Shown in pieces: positions 1 through 12,255 of a stretch of DNA of 64,000 nt; the stretch's first letter is position 1; the number at the start of each line of letters is the position of its first letter. Source of the stretch: Azadirachta indica (lineage: Eukaryota; Streptophyta; Magnoliopsida; Sapindales; Meliaceae); assembly GCA_022749755.1 (NCBI GenBank), contig CM040445.1, positions 16,265,182-16,329,181 of the forward strand, written 5' to 3'. A program made the translations under genes and the position numbers. The notes beneath the pieces were generated by a model that saw nothing but the letters and a program-made list of their open reading frames with translations, made no database searches and was not told where the DNA came from.

Positions 1-3000
1 ATAAATAAAATAGCTAAAATTTTAAAATTTAGAATGGTACAGAACATTATAAGTAAAAGAATTTTCACAATTAAAAATATTCTTAATAAAAAAGAAACAA
101 AAAATTATAGTTGAATTTGATATGGTAAAGTTAAAAAAAATTATCATTTTTTAATTTTGAACCAAGTTTCATATATGCAAAAGCTACTTTTAAACAAATT
201 TTAGTTAAACACCTATTCTTAGAATCTATTGTAATTTTTATTTAATCATATTGAATATATAGCATATTAAATAGGCCCTTACTTCTCCTTTTCTTGCAAA
301 AGACATAACCAAGCAACATTACAAAGAGTTTCCATTTGCCCAAATGCATTATGTATGTGTTTCAAGAGTAAATCTCAATTGTTAACACGAACCAAATTTA
401 AGGCATATATTTTTTATTACATCTATCAAGCCTAATGTGAGAAAGATGCCAAAACTCTGAGTTTAACCAACAATTAAGAATTTATATTGGTGGAATTAAT
501 TTTCAAGCTCAATTGGCTATCGTGACCAACTTTTACTTTGATATCTAAAAGAATGTCACTAGAAGTCTTGATGTATCCTCTTCAATTTTGTTTATCTTAA
601 TACTAAAGAACGGTCAATGGGCGTCAATGTGGTAGTCAATGATAACCCTTCGATGTCTCAAGTTAGCAGAGTTATCCCAAGAAGACCATAAAATTATTTA
701 GAAAAATATAAAGATAAGGATTTTGAATCAAGAGAATAGAATACTAAAAATAGAGAGATTTAATTATTTAAAGAGAGCTGATTTGTCCTCTCCCTTCTTT
801 TGTAGACATATTTGTTTAGTACTAAAGAGAATGATTCTTAGTCAAGGAATTCTAATCTTGATAGAAATTGAGATTCTGCTATATTAAGTTGGTATATTAA
901 GCTAGAACTCCTTGATGGTCACTTGACTATGTTATGTCCAACTTCCTTATGTATAAGACTTCTTTAAAATGAAGGTGACTACATAGTGGATAACTGCTAT
1001 GTTTACTTCTTGAAGCTAAAGGTTCCTTGACAATTTCTTCTTTGTATAAGATTTTTTGTTAAAACGAAAATAATGGCAACCCAACCATCGAGAAAATTTC
1101 GTTAAGCTAGAATCCTCGTTCATAAAAATTATTATTAGCATCATTCATTTCTTAATATAACATTTTCATATATATTAAAGACACATGCCTTCATGATACT
1201 ACTTCACTATTTATGGCACAACATGAACCTCTTAGATTTTAAGTTACTTAGAAGACGATGCTACCTTCAACCTTCATTAAAAATTAAGTGAAGCACTCGA
1301 AAATTATGATTCTTGGATATTTTGAATTTATACATGCTTATGAATGGTTTGACCAATTTTTCAAGAGGAAAAATTTATAAGAATCAAATTGATATTTTAT
1401 GGGGACATATGTATAATTACAAAAAGAATCATGAGATCTATATATAAATTATATATCACTGAGTACACTTACACTTCACAACTTATTAGATACATCCTAT
1501 TAGATGTGTGTTCTTAATTAGGAAGGACCTTGTTATCCTTGTTGCTGGCTAAATACTCTATAGTCGACTTCATCAAGGTTTTTTCCAAGATGGGTCTTCT
1601 ATTGGTTTTATGATTCTTGTGGTTAAGGTGGTGGTGGGGGGATACCTATGTTGTCACATAGGTATATCATCATTTACTGAAATGAGCTCGAGTCTTAACT
1701 AACTCTTTTACTTCCTTGGTTTTCTTAGCCTCCAAGTTTATGCTCATAATGGCCTTGCCATTCTCATTCCCAATGTGGTTAAAAGCCAAAATATCTCTGT
1801 TTCAGCCTTCTGTGCACTTCATTTAGGTTTAGTCTCGTGGATAAGGGTTGTTTTGGCTATTTTCCACTGTAAGCTCCCTATCAGAGACTCTTGTTGCCTT
1901 AAAAGCTAGCTTCTGGCATCTAGCTCTTATGGCAAGCACGTAAGTTACAACGAGACTTTTCATTCAGGGTCCCCACAAACGGCACCATTGTTGATGTGGC
2001 TAAATCTCTTAACTCGCAACTAGGTGATGTGTGTTTGGTCAATGCCTACTGAAAGCTCTAAGTAAAATGTGATGCTTCTAAATCAGGCCCAAAAATGCTT
2101 CTAATGTACTCCTCTGATGGTGTCGCTTGCACCTCCTATCTCCCAACCAAGTAAACCAAATACTCCGACCTATCACAAGTGGTTTCGTTGCACCTTCTCT
2201 TCACAACTTCGTCCCACTTATGATAGAAAACACAATCAGAGTAGGGTCGCCTTATAGGGACCTTTCTCTGATGCCAAAGTCAACATACATTATGGAAAAG
2301 ATGAATAATGGTTATAAAGGCTTTTTTTTTTAAACAATATAGAGGAAAAACCATCAAAAGTAGCAAAAATAAAGAAATGTTAAACAAGCTCAAAGTGGTG
2401 GGAGAAGGGGTTGTTAATGGTGCAGATATTAAAGTTAATAATAGAGATGAAATGACAACTCAATCATAAAGCGCAAAAAATAATAGTGGAGTATCCAAAG
2501 AAAACCTATAGAAAGAACAAACATTCTTATATTCAAGATTTTTTTGAGGAAGGAAATGAATAAACCTCCAAAAGTAGAGAGATGGTGTGGATTATAAGAT
2601 ATGGGAATGATGGGCCCTATCTTAGAGAAAAATATGATTATATATTTAGGGGCCCTTCTTTGATATGATTGGCCATGGATAAGAAACCCTAATTTAGCTT
2701 TTGTTTCCCTTGTCTGTTAATTTTTGAGTTATCCCTTGAAGTTAGTCAAACCCTAAGACACGTGACAGATAGTGAACGGCTCTTAAAGTTTTATCCTAAA
2801 TATCCCACCACATGTCACTTTCTTATTTACTTTGGAGATTACTTTATTCTTACCATGACACGTGTTGCAACTCGATTAGGCCATCATTGTGGTCTCAAAC
2901 CTCTTACATATAAGTCATCCCACTTATTAGTGTTAGACAGCTACCAAGATCAGCACAAATCGCTATAGGGTAAGGTTAAATGGTCCCCCATATAGCTAAC

Positions 3001-3285
3001 TGTCTTGGAGGAAGACAACTTAGCGACAAGATCTCTTGATTTCTAAAATTGGCATGTTAAATGGGACCACATAACTATCCTCACTTGCTCACATGCCATG
3101 GGTATTGATTATATGGGTATCACCCCCTTAATAAACATCTCCCATAATATGAGGAGCGATCCCTACTCAAGTAGGAATTGTTCCAGAAGGCTCCTCAATA
3201 AGGTAACATCATCCTATAGGGTGATGACTAGTACATTGTGGGGTTATTCAATGCCACCGGTCTAGCCAATATTTACCTTTTAACA
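1..3285 (-). mobile_element. Partial LTR retrotransposon (5' LTR plus leader), running off the left edge
   Basis: Read on the minus strand, a likely LTR spans 3285 down to 1989: it starts TGTTAAAAGG and ends ATCAACA, so the ends form the usual TGTT...AACA inverted pair. It is followed directly by a primer-binding-site-like stretch (1970-1987) and then by internal DNA that leaves the window at base 1. A TATA-like stretch lies inside the LTR near 2632-2645. The internal part (1-1969) has no long open frame in any direction, so coding capacity is decayed or lies outside. The primer site type is commonly seen in Ty3/Gypsy-type and large non-autonomous elements; that class is inference. Only one LTR is visible, so a target duplication cannot be tested. 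Short open frames inside the LTR look spurious. Confidence 0.5.
1970..1987 (-). other. Primer binding site-like sequence
   Basis: On the minus strand the sequence reads TGGTGCCGTTTGTGGGGA, starting one base after the LTR end. It resembles the TGGCGCCGTTGCCGGGGA primer site complementary to the 3' end of plant tRNA-Asp, with a few mismatches. Its place next to an LTR end is the main support. Confidence 0.5.
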
Positions 3286-3311
3286 TTTATATTTTTCCTC
3301 TTCAAAAGATT

Positions 3312-4293
3312 TGTTAAAGAAAATAAAATTTTGTTGAATCTCTCTTAAATTATAAACTATATATAAGTATATAGACATACTTTTATATAGGCTAAAATAA
3401 TAAAGTAATATAAACTACGAATCCTTATAAATTTAGGAATCCTTGACAAACTAATAAAAGATTAATAATACTTAAACTATAAATGTACTTAACAAAACTA
3501 AACCTAGTAAAACTAAATAAGTCTAATTTTAATTCTAACACTCTCCTTTAAACTCAAGATGATAGAACAAGCTTGAATTTGGAAGCCAATGTGATTGAAA
3601 AGAAAATCCCAAAATAAGAAGCAATCGAAAAACTAGAAGATAACCACGTGTGTATTCAAGAGGCGAAAAACAGTTATGCCTTCCATAGGCTAAGAGTACC
3701 AATCGTGCCTTCTATAGGTGAAAAATACTGATAATGCCTTTCATAGATAAAGAATATTGATAGTGTCTTGTATAGGCGAGTGCCTTCTATAGGCAAATAA
3801 CACTAATAGTGCCTTTCATAGCCGAAGAATAATAATATTGCCAATCATAGGCAGATAGTAGTAAACAACGGAGCAACCATATTAGGAACCCATGAATAGT
3901 ACCATAACTTGGGGTTTCCAAAATATTTGTTTTTGCCTTTCTGAGAATTTTTTCTTTTTTTGAGAAAACTAAATCATGGTCAATAACTACCTCATAAGGT
4001 ATCACATCATTGCTATCAAAACTTTTCTGATATGACTTTCAAACTTAAGATCCAATATGCTCTAATACCATATTAAAGGAAATAAAATTATATTGAATCT
4101 TTCTTGAATTATAAACTAAGTACATATTACATGTCTTTATGCAAGCTAAAATAATAAAACGACATAAATTAGGAACCCTCATAAACTCTGGAATTCTTGA
4201 CAAATTAGGAAAAGATTAATAATACTTGAACAACAACTATATTTAATAAGATTAAAGCTAATAAAACTAAATAATGTAATTTTAATTCTAACA
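3312..4293 (-). mobile_element. TRIM-like short LTR retrotransposon, complete with both LTRs and target duplication
   Basis: Two direct LTRs (3312-3540, 229 bp; 4071-4293, 223 bp) flank only 530 bp of internal DNA. On the minus strand the LTR runs TGTTAGAATT...TTTAACA. The 5' LTR (4071-4293) is followed by TGGTATTAGAGC (4059-4070), which differs at one base from the initiator-Met tRNA primer site TGGTATCAGAGC. The purine tract AAAGGAGAG abuts the 3' LTR (at 3541-3549). Both outer ends carry the 5-bp target duplication AGATT (3307-3311 and 4294-4298). The internal part has no recognisable gag or pol; one short minus frame (3787-4005) has no similarity I know. Non-autonomous, so it must have been mobilised by a larger element, probably of Copia type given the primer site. 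Confidence 0.88.
3672..3858. repeat. Minisatellite inside the TRIM-like element
   Basis: About five imperfect tandem units of roughly 35-40 bp, each containing a variant of TGCCTTCTATAGGC followed by an A-rich AGAATA stretch. It makes up about a third of the internal domain of the TRIM-like element. The spread of unit sequences indicates an old array. Confidence 0.7.
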
Positions 4294-4298
4294 AGATT

Positions 4299-5721
4299 GA
4301 ACTAGTCAATTTAGTGGCAATTTTAATCAAAGATTGCATCACTCAATGATGATAGAATTTAATTATTACTGTTAGTGTGTTTATATAAATTTTATTTAAG
4401 ATTTTGTGCAAATAAGTCATTAGATTTATTCATGTATATTTCATTAGATTTTGAGATTTATTATAATACACCGGTTTGGAGTTGGATGTTGCAAGTTGAT
4501 TTTGTCATATTATTTTTCATTTATGAGTAGCAATAATTTAATGTATACATAAGTACGTGTGATAAGGTATTTGATGATTGATGGATTTATGTGGTCGCAT
4601 ATTGTCTTAATTGTTGTAAGTAGTAAGAAGTATTTTTGGAACTGGCAAAATTAAGGCAAGGCTGTATTATTTATTGTGCACTTTGACAATTGTGGGTTGG
4701 AAATATTTGAAAAATACGAGATATTCTGCCAAAATTTCTATAAAACATTTAGCTATAAAGGTTACTTCGTTTTTGAATCAGAGAAATTTGACAAGATTCG
4801 TGTTGAATTCTCTAAGAATATAGAAGGGTCGTTTCAATATGTTAAGTAGTTTTCACTTTCATGATTAAGACAAGGCATAGATGGATATTATTACTTTAAT
4901 GACAAACTACTAAGATTTTGTTTGGTATTGAGGTATGCTAGCTTTAAATCCACAAATTGCAGAATAAAAATATTAAAATGTTAAATATTAATTAAAAAAA
5001 GAGTAGATCCTGCAAAAAGTTAGTTTAACAAACATCCTTTCGACTTAACTTTTGTTGAATAGCATAAGTTTTAATTTTATTTTGCTAAACAATGAATGTA
5101 ATTCAATTTAAATCATTCAAATGATTTAAGTGTTTTTTTTTCTTCTATTTAACGCTGAGATTTTGATAATTGTATAGAATAAAATGGAGTAAATATATTT
5201 TACTTAAAACCGACAAATAGTTGAATAAGTTTATATTATTGTTATTTTATATAAATTTTTATATATTTTTTATTGTATATTGAATCACAAAGTGTATGAT
5301 GTGTCAAACCACTAACTTTTAAATATTTATATTTAGAATTATAAATAAAAAAAAATACTATTCAGAATCGGTCTTATTTATATGTTTAGATCTATTTAAA
5401 TTTTATACAAAAAAACAATTAAATGTATTACTTACTAAGTAATTAATAATTGAATTAATACAAAAATTCTTAGTGTGTTATGAAACTTTCGATAATGACT
5501 ATTGATGTTAACAAGAAAGGAGAGTCTTCAACCGTGTAGATGCAATATATAGATACACATAAATGTTACATAAATAATTGTATATACAAATTAAGAGATA
5601 ATTAAATGTTGCACAATCAATCTTCAAATAGACACGGTAAGCAATTAATTAATGCCCTTTTATCTCCAAAGGACAACGACTTGATTTATGATTGCGGGAA
5701 TTTGTACAATATTGATAACAT
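4299..5721. other. AT-rich intergenic DNA, no gene seen
   Basis: No open frame with protein-like composition and no clear repeat ends. The last few hundred bases (about 5500-5721) lie just downstream of the remorin stop codon and probably contain its 3' UTR. I see no canonical AATAAA signal there that I would call. Confidence 0.5.
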
Positions 5722-7049
5722 TTAGCAGCAGAAACAATACTTCATATGAACATTAACCTTTCCTCTTGCTCTTTGTTTGATCTCAATCTCCTTGTTTCTT
5801 CTTTCTTCCTCTGCTTGTGCTCTTGCTCCTCCAGCAATACGCTCTATTCTTGCTACCTTGTTTTGGTAGTGTTGTTCGTTTATCTTCCTTCTCTGCTCCA
5901 ATTCAGCCTGCATGTATGCATATAAGTTCCCTCAATCACCATTGATGCTATCATAATTTATATTATATTAATTAAATCACTAACACCAAGTATATTAAAC
6001 CTTTTTTTTTTCCATTTTAAGCCTTGCTTGAGACTTCCTCTCATTCTCCCATGCAAGCACTGCAGATTTTATCTTCTCGCACCTGAAATTTCACCTTATA
6101 ATTTCAGTTAAATCATTTTAATTTATTATTTCTTTGATTTTCATCTTTTAAGGGCTTAAACAAATAAGGTTTACCGTTTACCGTTTATTAATCTTTTCTA
6201 TTTGTTCTCTCTCCCAAGCATCTGCTTTTGTTTCAACTCTTTTGCTTCTTGATGGAAGAATTCCGTTTTGCCTTTGATCTGTGGCCACAGAGTTCATTGA
6301 TCTTACAGAAGACGACCGACTTGCTCTACGATCCATCTCTCCTGAATTTCTAGCAGAAATACTTTCACCTGGTAAATAGTACCAAATCTTTAGTGTGAAT
6401 CATGCCGAAAAAAAAAAGAGAAAAATCAATATCTGTTGTTGGAAAGAGAAATTGTACCTCCAATTTTCAAATCCCTTCCGGAGAATCGCCTGGTTATGGA
6501 ATCCTGATCTTTTGCACTCTTTACCTTGGTTCTTTCAAGCTCCCCTCTCATCTTTCTTCTGTATTTAGCTTCAGCTTCTTCCACTGAATAAATGGAAAAT
6601 GCAGCAGCAGCAACTGCAGCCGCAGACTCACTCTCTCTGGGATTATAATAATCCTCGCCCATTTCAACCACAGGAAATTTCTGAAACCAGTTCTGCACTT
6701 TGTCGCCTAAAAATCCTGGAAAATCAAAACATTGATCCTGCGTAAATCCCTGTTGTCTTTCTCTTTGTTTCATTCATAAACTTGAAAAGGGTTACATACC
6801 TGTTAAGGATTCTATTTGAGACGATAGGTTTCTTTCCTTTCTGTTGTTGGATTCTTCCTCAGAAAATCTCACACTGGAAAATCTAAGTCATCAGTAACAG
6901 TTACATTGAAAGCAATGCTAAAATGGAATAACAGCTAGCTAGATACCACCAGCAGAAACAAAATGACAACGAATAAATGCTTTCTGAAAATGGATTCTTT
7001 CAAGTTGTCTTGGTGGGACATACCTCTTTTGATTAATTAAGTTCTCCAT
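5722..7049 (-). CDS. Remorin family protein, six exons, 270 aa
   Basis: Remorins are plant-specific proteins on the inner face of the plasma membrane that organise nanodomains and act in signalling, symbiosis and virus movement. Six exons join in phase at GT-AG sites: 7024-7049, 6800-6873, 6458-6715, 6182-6368, 6001-6082 and 5722-5907 (813 nt with stop). The start ATG at 7049 gives MENLINQKSVRF. The N-terminal part (residues 1-160) is divergent and probably disordered, with a poly-Ala run at 65-72 and a basic Ser-rich stretch at 131-140. The C-terminal Remorin_C region (about 165-265) is a Lys/Glu/Arg-rich coiled coil containing ADAWEREQ and VLAWENERK, both typical. It ends KYCFCC, fitting a C-terminal anchor with cysteines for S-acylation. 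The domain itself is split by three introns. The six-exon layout and long N-terminus argue against group 1 remorins; the exact subgroup is not assigned. Confidence 0.9.
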
Positions 7050-7537
7050 GAATTCTCCAAATCAAATCTAAGTACTTGATATCCGAAGCTTGTGGTTTTA
7101 CCGCCAGGGAATAATGAGATTGAGAAGCCTGCAGGAGAGAAACTGGTCTTGCTTTTTAACTGATGAACAGGAAGGGGAACAAGCAAAGTGCTTCCATACA
7201 GCTTTTCATGGAAGCAAAGAAAGAATTCAGCAACTTTTGGCTTGCTTGCTTTCTTGGTTACAGATTTCATGCTCAAAGCTCGTACAATTATTCCTTATTC
7301 TTTTGGAATAGTTATGTAAGTGTACAATCGATATCACATGCATAGATTGGTTGATCCACTTGAGTAGGCAACCAAAATATGTATTATTATTGTAACCCAA
7401 AGCTAGCTATAAGCCATAGTCTGTACTGTAGCAACATTAAATTAATTAGGCATATCTACCATCTATGGAATCCTTCTTGCTGGTTTGCTTGCTTGGTTTC
7501 TAGGTTTTCAACCATAACTTCTGAAACAAGAAACAGG
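7050..7537. other. Upstream region of the remorin gene
   Basis: This stretch should hold the remorin 5' UTR and promoter. Composition is less AT-rich near the gene (7050-7310) and includes short overlapping open frames on both strands that have no recognisable family and look incidental. I see no TATA box I would place with confidence. Confidence 0.4.
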
Positions 7538-8450
7538 ATAATAATATCAATGTCCCTAAACTTTAGATAAACAACAAAATAGGATATCGTTTGGCAACTT
7601 TAACATTTTAGTCCCAGATACTTAGGGATGGAAAAAATCCCTGTAAGGCCAGGCCCGACTTATTTGAATCAGGGATCGAGGACAAAATTTAGAGAAAAAA
7701 AGGGATATAGTCTAAGTACAAAAATGAAAAATCATACACATTTTGAAAATAGGCCAAAGACGGGGATAGGCCTCATTCTCTGACTCGTCCCCATTTCCCC
7801 AAATGAAATTCAATTTTTCTAGATAATTATATATATTTTCATTTTATTTGATAAATAATTATAATAATCTAATCATTTTTATTTTAATCAATTAAGTCCT
7901 TCATAAAAATTTATAATATTTTAACTTAATCAATTAAGTTCTTTATAAATCATAATACTTTAATATCTCTATTCGAGTTACCACCGACTGCCATTAACCA
8001 CCATTCACCACTATTGACCACTGTTGTCCATCATCTATTTAGGTCACCGTAGATATCACTCAAATTTTTATTGAATAGTCTACATAATAGTAAAATTATC
8101 ATCACCGTTTGAGCAAGCTTTGCTCAAACAGTAATAGTGATTATACTATTATGAATAATATTTAAGAAGAATTTGAATAATATCTATTCTAACCAAAAAA
8201 AGGTGACGTTAGACGGTAATCAATGAAAATCAACGGTGGTAAACAATGGCAACCCAAACGGTCAAACATGGTCAAAATTGAGTCAGGGACTTACGGAGAT
8301 CCCCAGCCCATTACCATACTTACTAGTACTGTGGTATGTTATAAAAGATAAAGTTAAAATGCAAATAATAGGGACTAAATCGTTAAAATTAAAAAATTCA
8401 TGTCTTGTCTTATTAATTGTCAACATTCAGGGATGAAAATGCTATTATTT
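7538..8450. mobile_element. DNA transposon remnant with terminal inverted repeats and an inner fold-back
   Basis: The outer ends form imperfect inverted repeats of about 75 bp: 7541-7615 contains TGTCCCTAAAC and AACATTTTAGTCCC; 8373-8450 contains the inverse of both. Within it, 7980-8110 and 8120-8265 form a second imperfect inverted pair. That pair is centred on a perfect hairpin, GTTTGAGCAA, 3-base loop, TTGCTCAAAC (8107-8129). The outer motif resembles those of Mutator-type MITEs in plants, but I could not settle a target duplication. No coding capacity. There may be two nested elements rather than one. Confidence 0.5.
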
Positions 8451-8605
8451 TTAATTTTTTTTTTAATATTACATTATTACATATACAATTCACTGATACA
8501 ATATACTCATTCTTTTAAAATATTACGTAATTACATATACAATTTATTGATATAAGATTAAAATTCTATATTCTCACTAAAATCTATACTTTATGTGCAC
8601 AAAAT

Positions 8606-9642
8606 GAAAAAAATATTAATTTTCCCCTGATTTTTGGTACTTTTATCACTTACTTCCCTAATATTTTAAAAGTATATTTTATCCACTTATCATCAAAATT
8701 TGGCTGAGAAATGTTAATATTTTTTGTCATTTGACATATTTACTCTCAACCAAATTAAATTTGTATTGGGCCTAAACTATATCCCAACCCAACTTTATTC
8801 TTTAAAGAAAAAAATTTGATATTTTGTAAGTATGGGAGTTTGGATTTAGATCTTAAACTAAAAAATTTAATTCTTTACCACTAAACTAACATAATAATTA
8901 AACATAAATGCACTATGTTATATGTTACATACATTGGACAGATGATTAAATAAATAATGATTTTAAAAACTTAAAACAATGATGAAAATAAAATTATTTA
9001 ATAAAAATAAATTTAAATAAATTTTTTTTAAATATTTTAAAAACTAATGCAAAAATTATAAAAAAATAAAGAATTTTTTTTTATTAAGAATATAATTATT
9101 CTTAATTTTAATTTCTATTTTTATTTTTTTACAGTAACTGTCGAATAATATATTTTTATATTATAACAATTTATAAAAAAATATATTCATTATCAGTTTT
9201 TACAAAACATCATGTTTATAAATTATTTTTATAAGAAATTTAGATTTTTTATATTTTTATTTAATTTTATTGTACAATTTTAAAAAAAATAAATTTATTA
9301 TATTATGACTTATTGTTTTATTGATAGTAACTTTTATAATTTCAAATTACTTTTTTATTAAAAATTTTATTCTAATTATTTGTTTTAGTTTTTTTTTGTA
9401 ATTTATATTTATTTAATTATCTATTCAATATATCCTCTTAATAAATATTATAGTCTATATAATTAAAATAGTTAAAATTTTTTGAATTTTAAATATTAAA
9501 GTCCTAGATTCAAACTCCCGTAACTACAAATAATTTTTTTTTCTTTTAAAAAGAATTAGTTTAGAGGATAAAAGTAGTTTTAAAATATTAGGGATATAAG
9601 TAACAAAAGTGTCAAAAATCAGGGGATAATTGATATTTTCCG
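8606..9642. mobile_element. Mutator-type MITE, 1037 bp, with 9-bp target duplication
   Basis: Terminal inverted repeats of about 75 bp share TCCCCTGATTTTT and TCCCTAATATTTTAAAA. The 9-bp direct repeat GCACAAAAT flanks the element exactly (8597-8605 and 9643-9651). A 9-bp duplication with long terminal repeats is the hallmark of Mutator-like elements. The inside is almost pure A+T with no transposase, so it is non-autonomous. Confidence 0.8.
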
Positions 9643-9651
9643 GCACAAAAT

Positions 9652-9987
9652 TTGTCCTCATGTAACTCCAGGAACTTTCTATGCTTAATCCAAACAAAGT
9701 CTGTCCCAACATAACTGTAGAAGCTCGACCTTCCTTCACAAAGAGGAAGGTAGACGCTATATGTACTAGGGGGTGGCTTTATATTATATTTGAACTTGCT
9801 TGCTTTTACAAATACACATATATACAACCTAAAAGTTAAGAATATTATTGAATTTGAATTTGATAAATGGGATATTTAACAAATATTTGGCACAATACAT
9901 AATTCTATAGACAAGTTATGCATTCATAACATTGAAATATATTTATTGCTTAATATTAAATTGTAATTAATTATAATGACAAAAATA
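9652..9987. other. Short intergenic stretch between two MITEs
   Basis: AT-rich, with two overlapping minus-strand short open frames that extend into the MITE end and have no recognisable family. The last nine bases (9979-9987) are the target duplication of the next element. Nothing else seen. Confidence 0.4.
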
Positions 9988-10250
9988 GGGAGAATGTTCA
10001 TTATCCCCTGATTTTTCAACTAATGCCTCATCACCTTTATATTTTTTTTAAATATTTCATCACCCCCTTGAATTCTGATTTTATTATTTAATATTTTAAT
10101 ATTTTTTATTTTACTATTTTGTAAACCAATTAAATCAAAGGACATAATAAAAAAAAATAAGAGTAAAGAGAGTAATGGAATATTAAAAAAATTATAAGAA
10201 AATAATGAGATATTAGTTGAAAAATCAAGAGAGGGAATGAACATTTTCCC
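9988..10250. mobile_element. Small Mutator-type MITE, 263 bp, with 9-bp target duplication
   Basis: The ends are inverted repeats: GGGAGAATGTTCATTATCCC at the left and, inverted, GGGAAAATGTTCATTCCCTC at the right. Both continue into a shared TGATTTTTCAACTAAT. The 9-bp ACAAAAATA flanks both sides (9979-9987, 10251-10259). The CCCTGATTTTT core is shared with the 1037-bp MITE next door, which suggests related families. No coding capacity. Confidence 0.78.
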
Positions 10251-10259
10251 ACAAAAATA

Positions 10260-11565
10260 TTAGAAACAGTATGACACATTCATAATAAAAGTAAAATAAT
10301 TTTAATTTTGAAAATAGATATATTTAGTAATTTAGTATGCTGATATTTATAAATCTTGCAATTAAATTTCAATTAATTTATGAATATATAGTTAATTTCG
10401 GCTTCGTTTAGTTGTCAAATTGGATTAGACAAGATGGAATTGGAAAGATATGATTGGATTTAGTAAATTATGTTTAATATTATTTTATGATTGGTGCATT
10501 ATATGATTGGATTGAATTAGATTGATTATGTATTTTGATGATTAAATTATTAAAAATAATTAAATTTTCAGTTAATTACTTAATCATTGATTTAAATTAA
10601 TTTGAGTAAAATCTAGTAAACATTTGAATAATACAGTGGACCGAATAGTATCACCCAATAAAAAACTAATATGTTTAGTTAATTTCAAATTAAATATATA
10701 TGCAATAAAAATTCATTTTATAAGTCAATAACGATGCCATCTAAGACTTTCTTTTTTCATATATATTATATGAAAAAAATACTTCAAATTATAATTTATA
10801 CTTAATTAATTTTAGCTTATTTATATGAATATTTTTATTTATAAAATTAATTTTTTATTATTTATAAGATTTTAATTATTGATTCTTTTTAACCAAATAT
10901 ATTGATGGTCTGGATTTAAGAAATTACCAGCTACCCAAATTTAGGGATAATTACTAATGTTTTCCTAATTTTTAAAAAATTCTGAACACCCCTATTGTTA
11001 CAATTATTTCAATTCTTAAACCAACTCTTAAATCATTACACACACACACACACACAAAGTTCTTAATGTTGTTGGTGTAAATTAATTTAATTAATAAACT
11101 TTTTTTGTTCTAAAAGAGGTCTCAAATTTAAATTTTACTTACGCTAAGTCATAGAATTTGAATTATTTTCTTATAAAATTCATAGAAGGAAAGAATAATA
11201 ATTTAATTAATTTTTATTTATTTTAGGTGATTTCAAATACTAAGGTGTTATGACACAAATAGAGGAATGAAAATACTGCCAACTCTATAAAATTCGTAAT
11301 TAAAATAAATAAAATAAAATTATATATTTAAATATTTAATACAACATTATAAATAACATTTTAACAATAACTAATTTCACTACTTTACTTATTGCAAAAG
11401 CATGTGAAATAAGTAAATTTATAAATCTAGAAATATAATCAAATATCAAATTTAAAAGACCAAAGGAAAGAAGTAAATATTAATGGCTGTATTGGTGGGC
11501 CAGGCCGAGTTGGCACGTTAACTCGTGCTGAAACAGCCTGGCCCAATTGCTACTTCGATTTAACG
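10260..11565. other. AT-rich intergenic DNA with a dinucleotide repeat
   Basis: No gene seen. It contains an (AC)9 microsatellite at about 11038-11056 and, near 11490-11560, a short GC-richer patch with GGGCCAGGCCGAG and its partial inverse CTCGTGCTGAAACAGCCTGGCCC. That patch resembles the end of a DNA transposon, but no partner end was found. Confidence 0.4.
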
Positions 11566-12217
11566 GTTGTGTGATAATAGCGCTAATGAAATTATAAGAG
11601 GAAACTAACTCAAAATTGGGGGTCATTAGTTATTTTATTTTATATTTTTTAAATTTTTTTTAAATCTTACATATTATATTTACAATTTACTAATATTATA
11701 TAAGAAATTATCGGTAGTCGCCAAATGTGAGGAATCGAATTATTTCCCTCATAGAAATAGAGATAACCACTTATTATTAAGTAAATAGCAAGCTAAAATT
11801 TAAAAACATCTAAATTTAGATTTTACAAAGGTAGACATTTCAAAATGTAAACAAAAAAATTAGTAATTAATGAAATAATTGTAATGATAGAGCCACAACT
11901 AGTTATAATTTATGTCAAATACTCTTTACACCTTATTATAGGTATAATATGTTAGTAGTTCTACTAATTTTAAACTTTTACTCATCATAAACATTTTTTT
12001 TTTCTTTCTCAAATTCTAAGTTAAATAAATAAATAAAAAATTTTCATTTTTCAACAAATTTATAGGGTTTTAAATTGATAAAGAAAATGATTATAAAAAA
12101 TAATTAATCATTAAAAAAATTTCAATGGTAATCTAGAATTGAGTGAAAATTTTTCTATTATAGATTAATTCAACGTACCCTGAAGAAAAGAATTCAATTA
12201 AACATTTTTAGTAAAAC

Positions 12218-12255
<38 letters not shown>

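Noticed and set aside
2127..2333. 68-residue plus-strand open frame
   Set aside because: It lies within the LTR of the left-edge retroelement and has no family resemblance.
3787..4005. 72-residue minus-strand frame in the TRIM-like element
   Set aside because: Half of it is a translation of the minisatellite; no gag motif.
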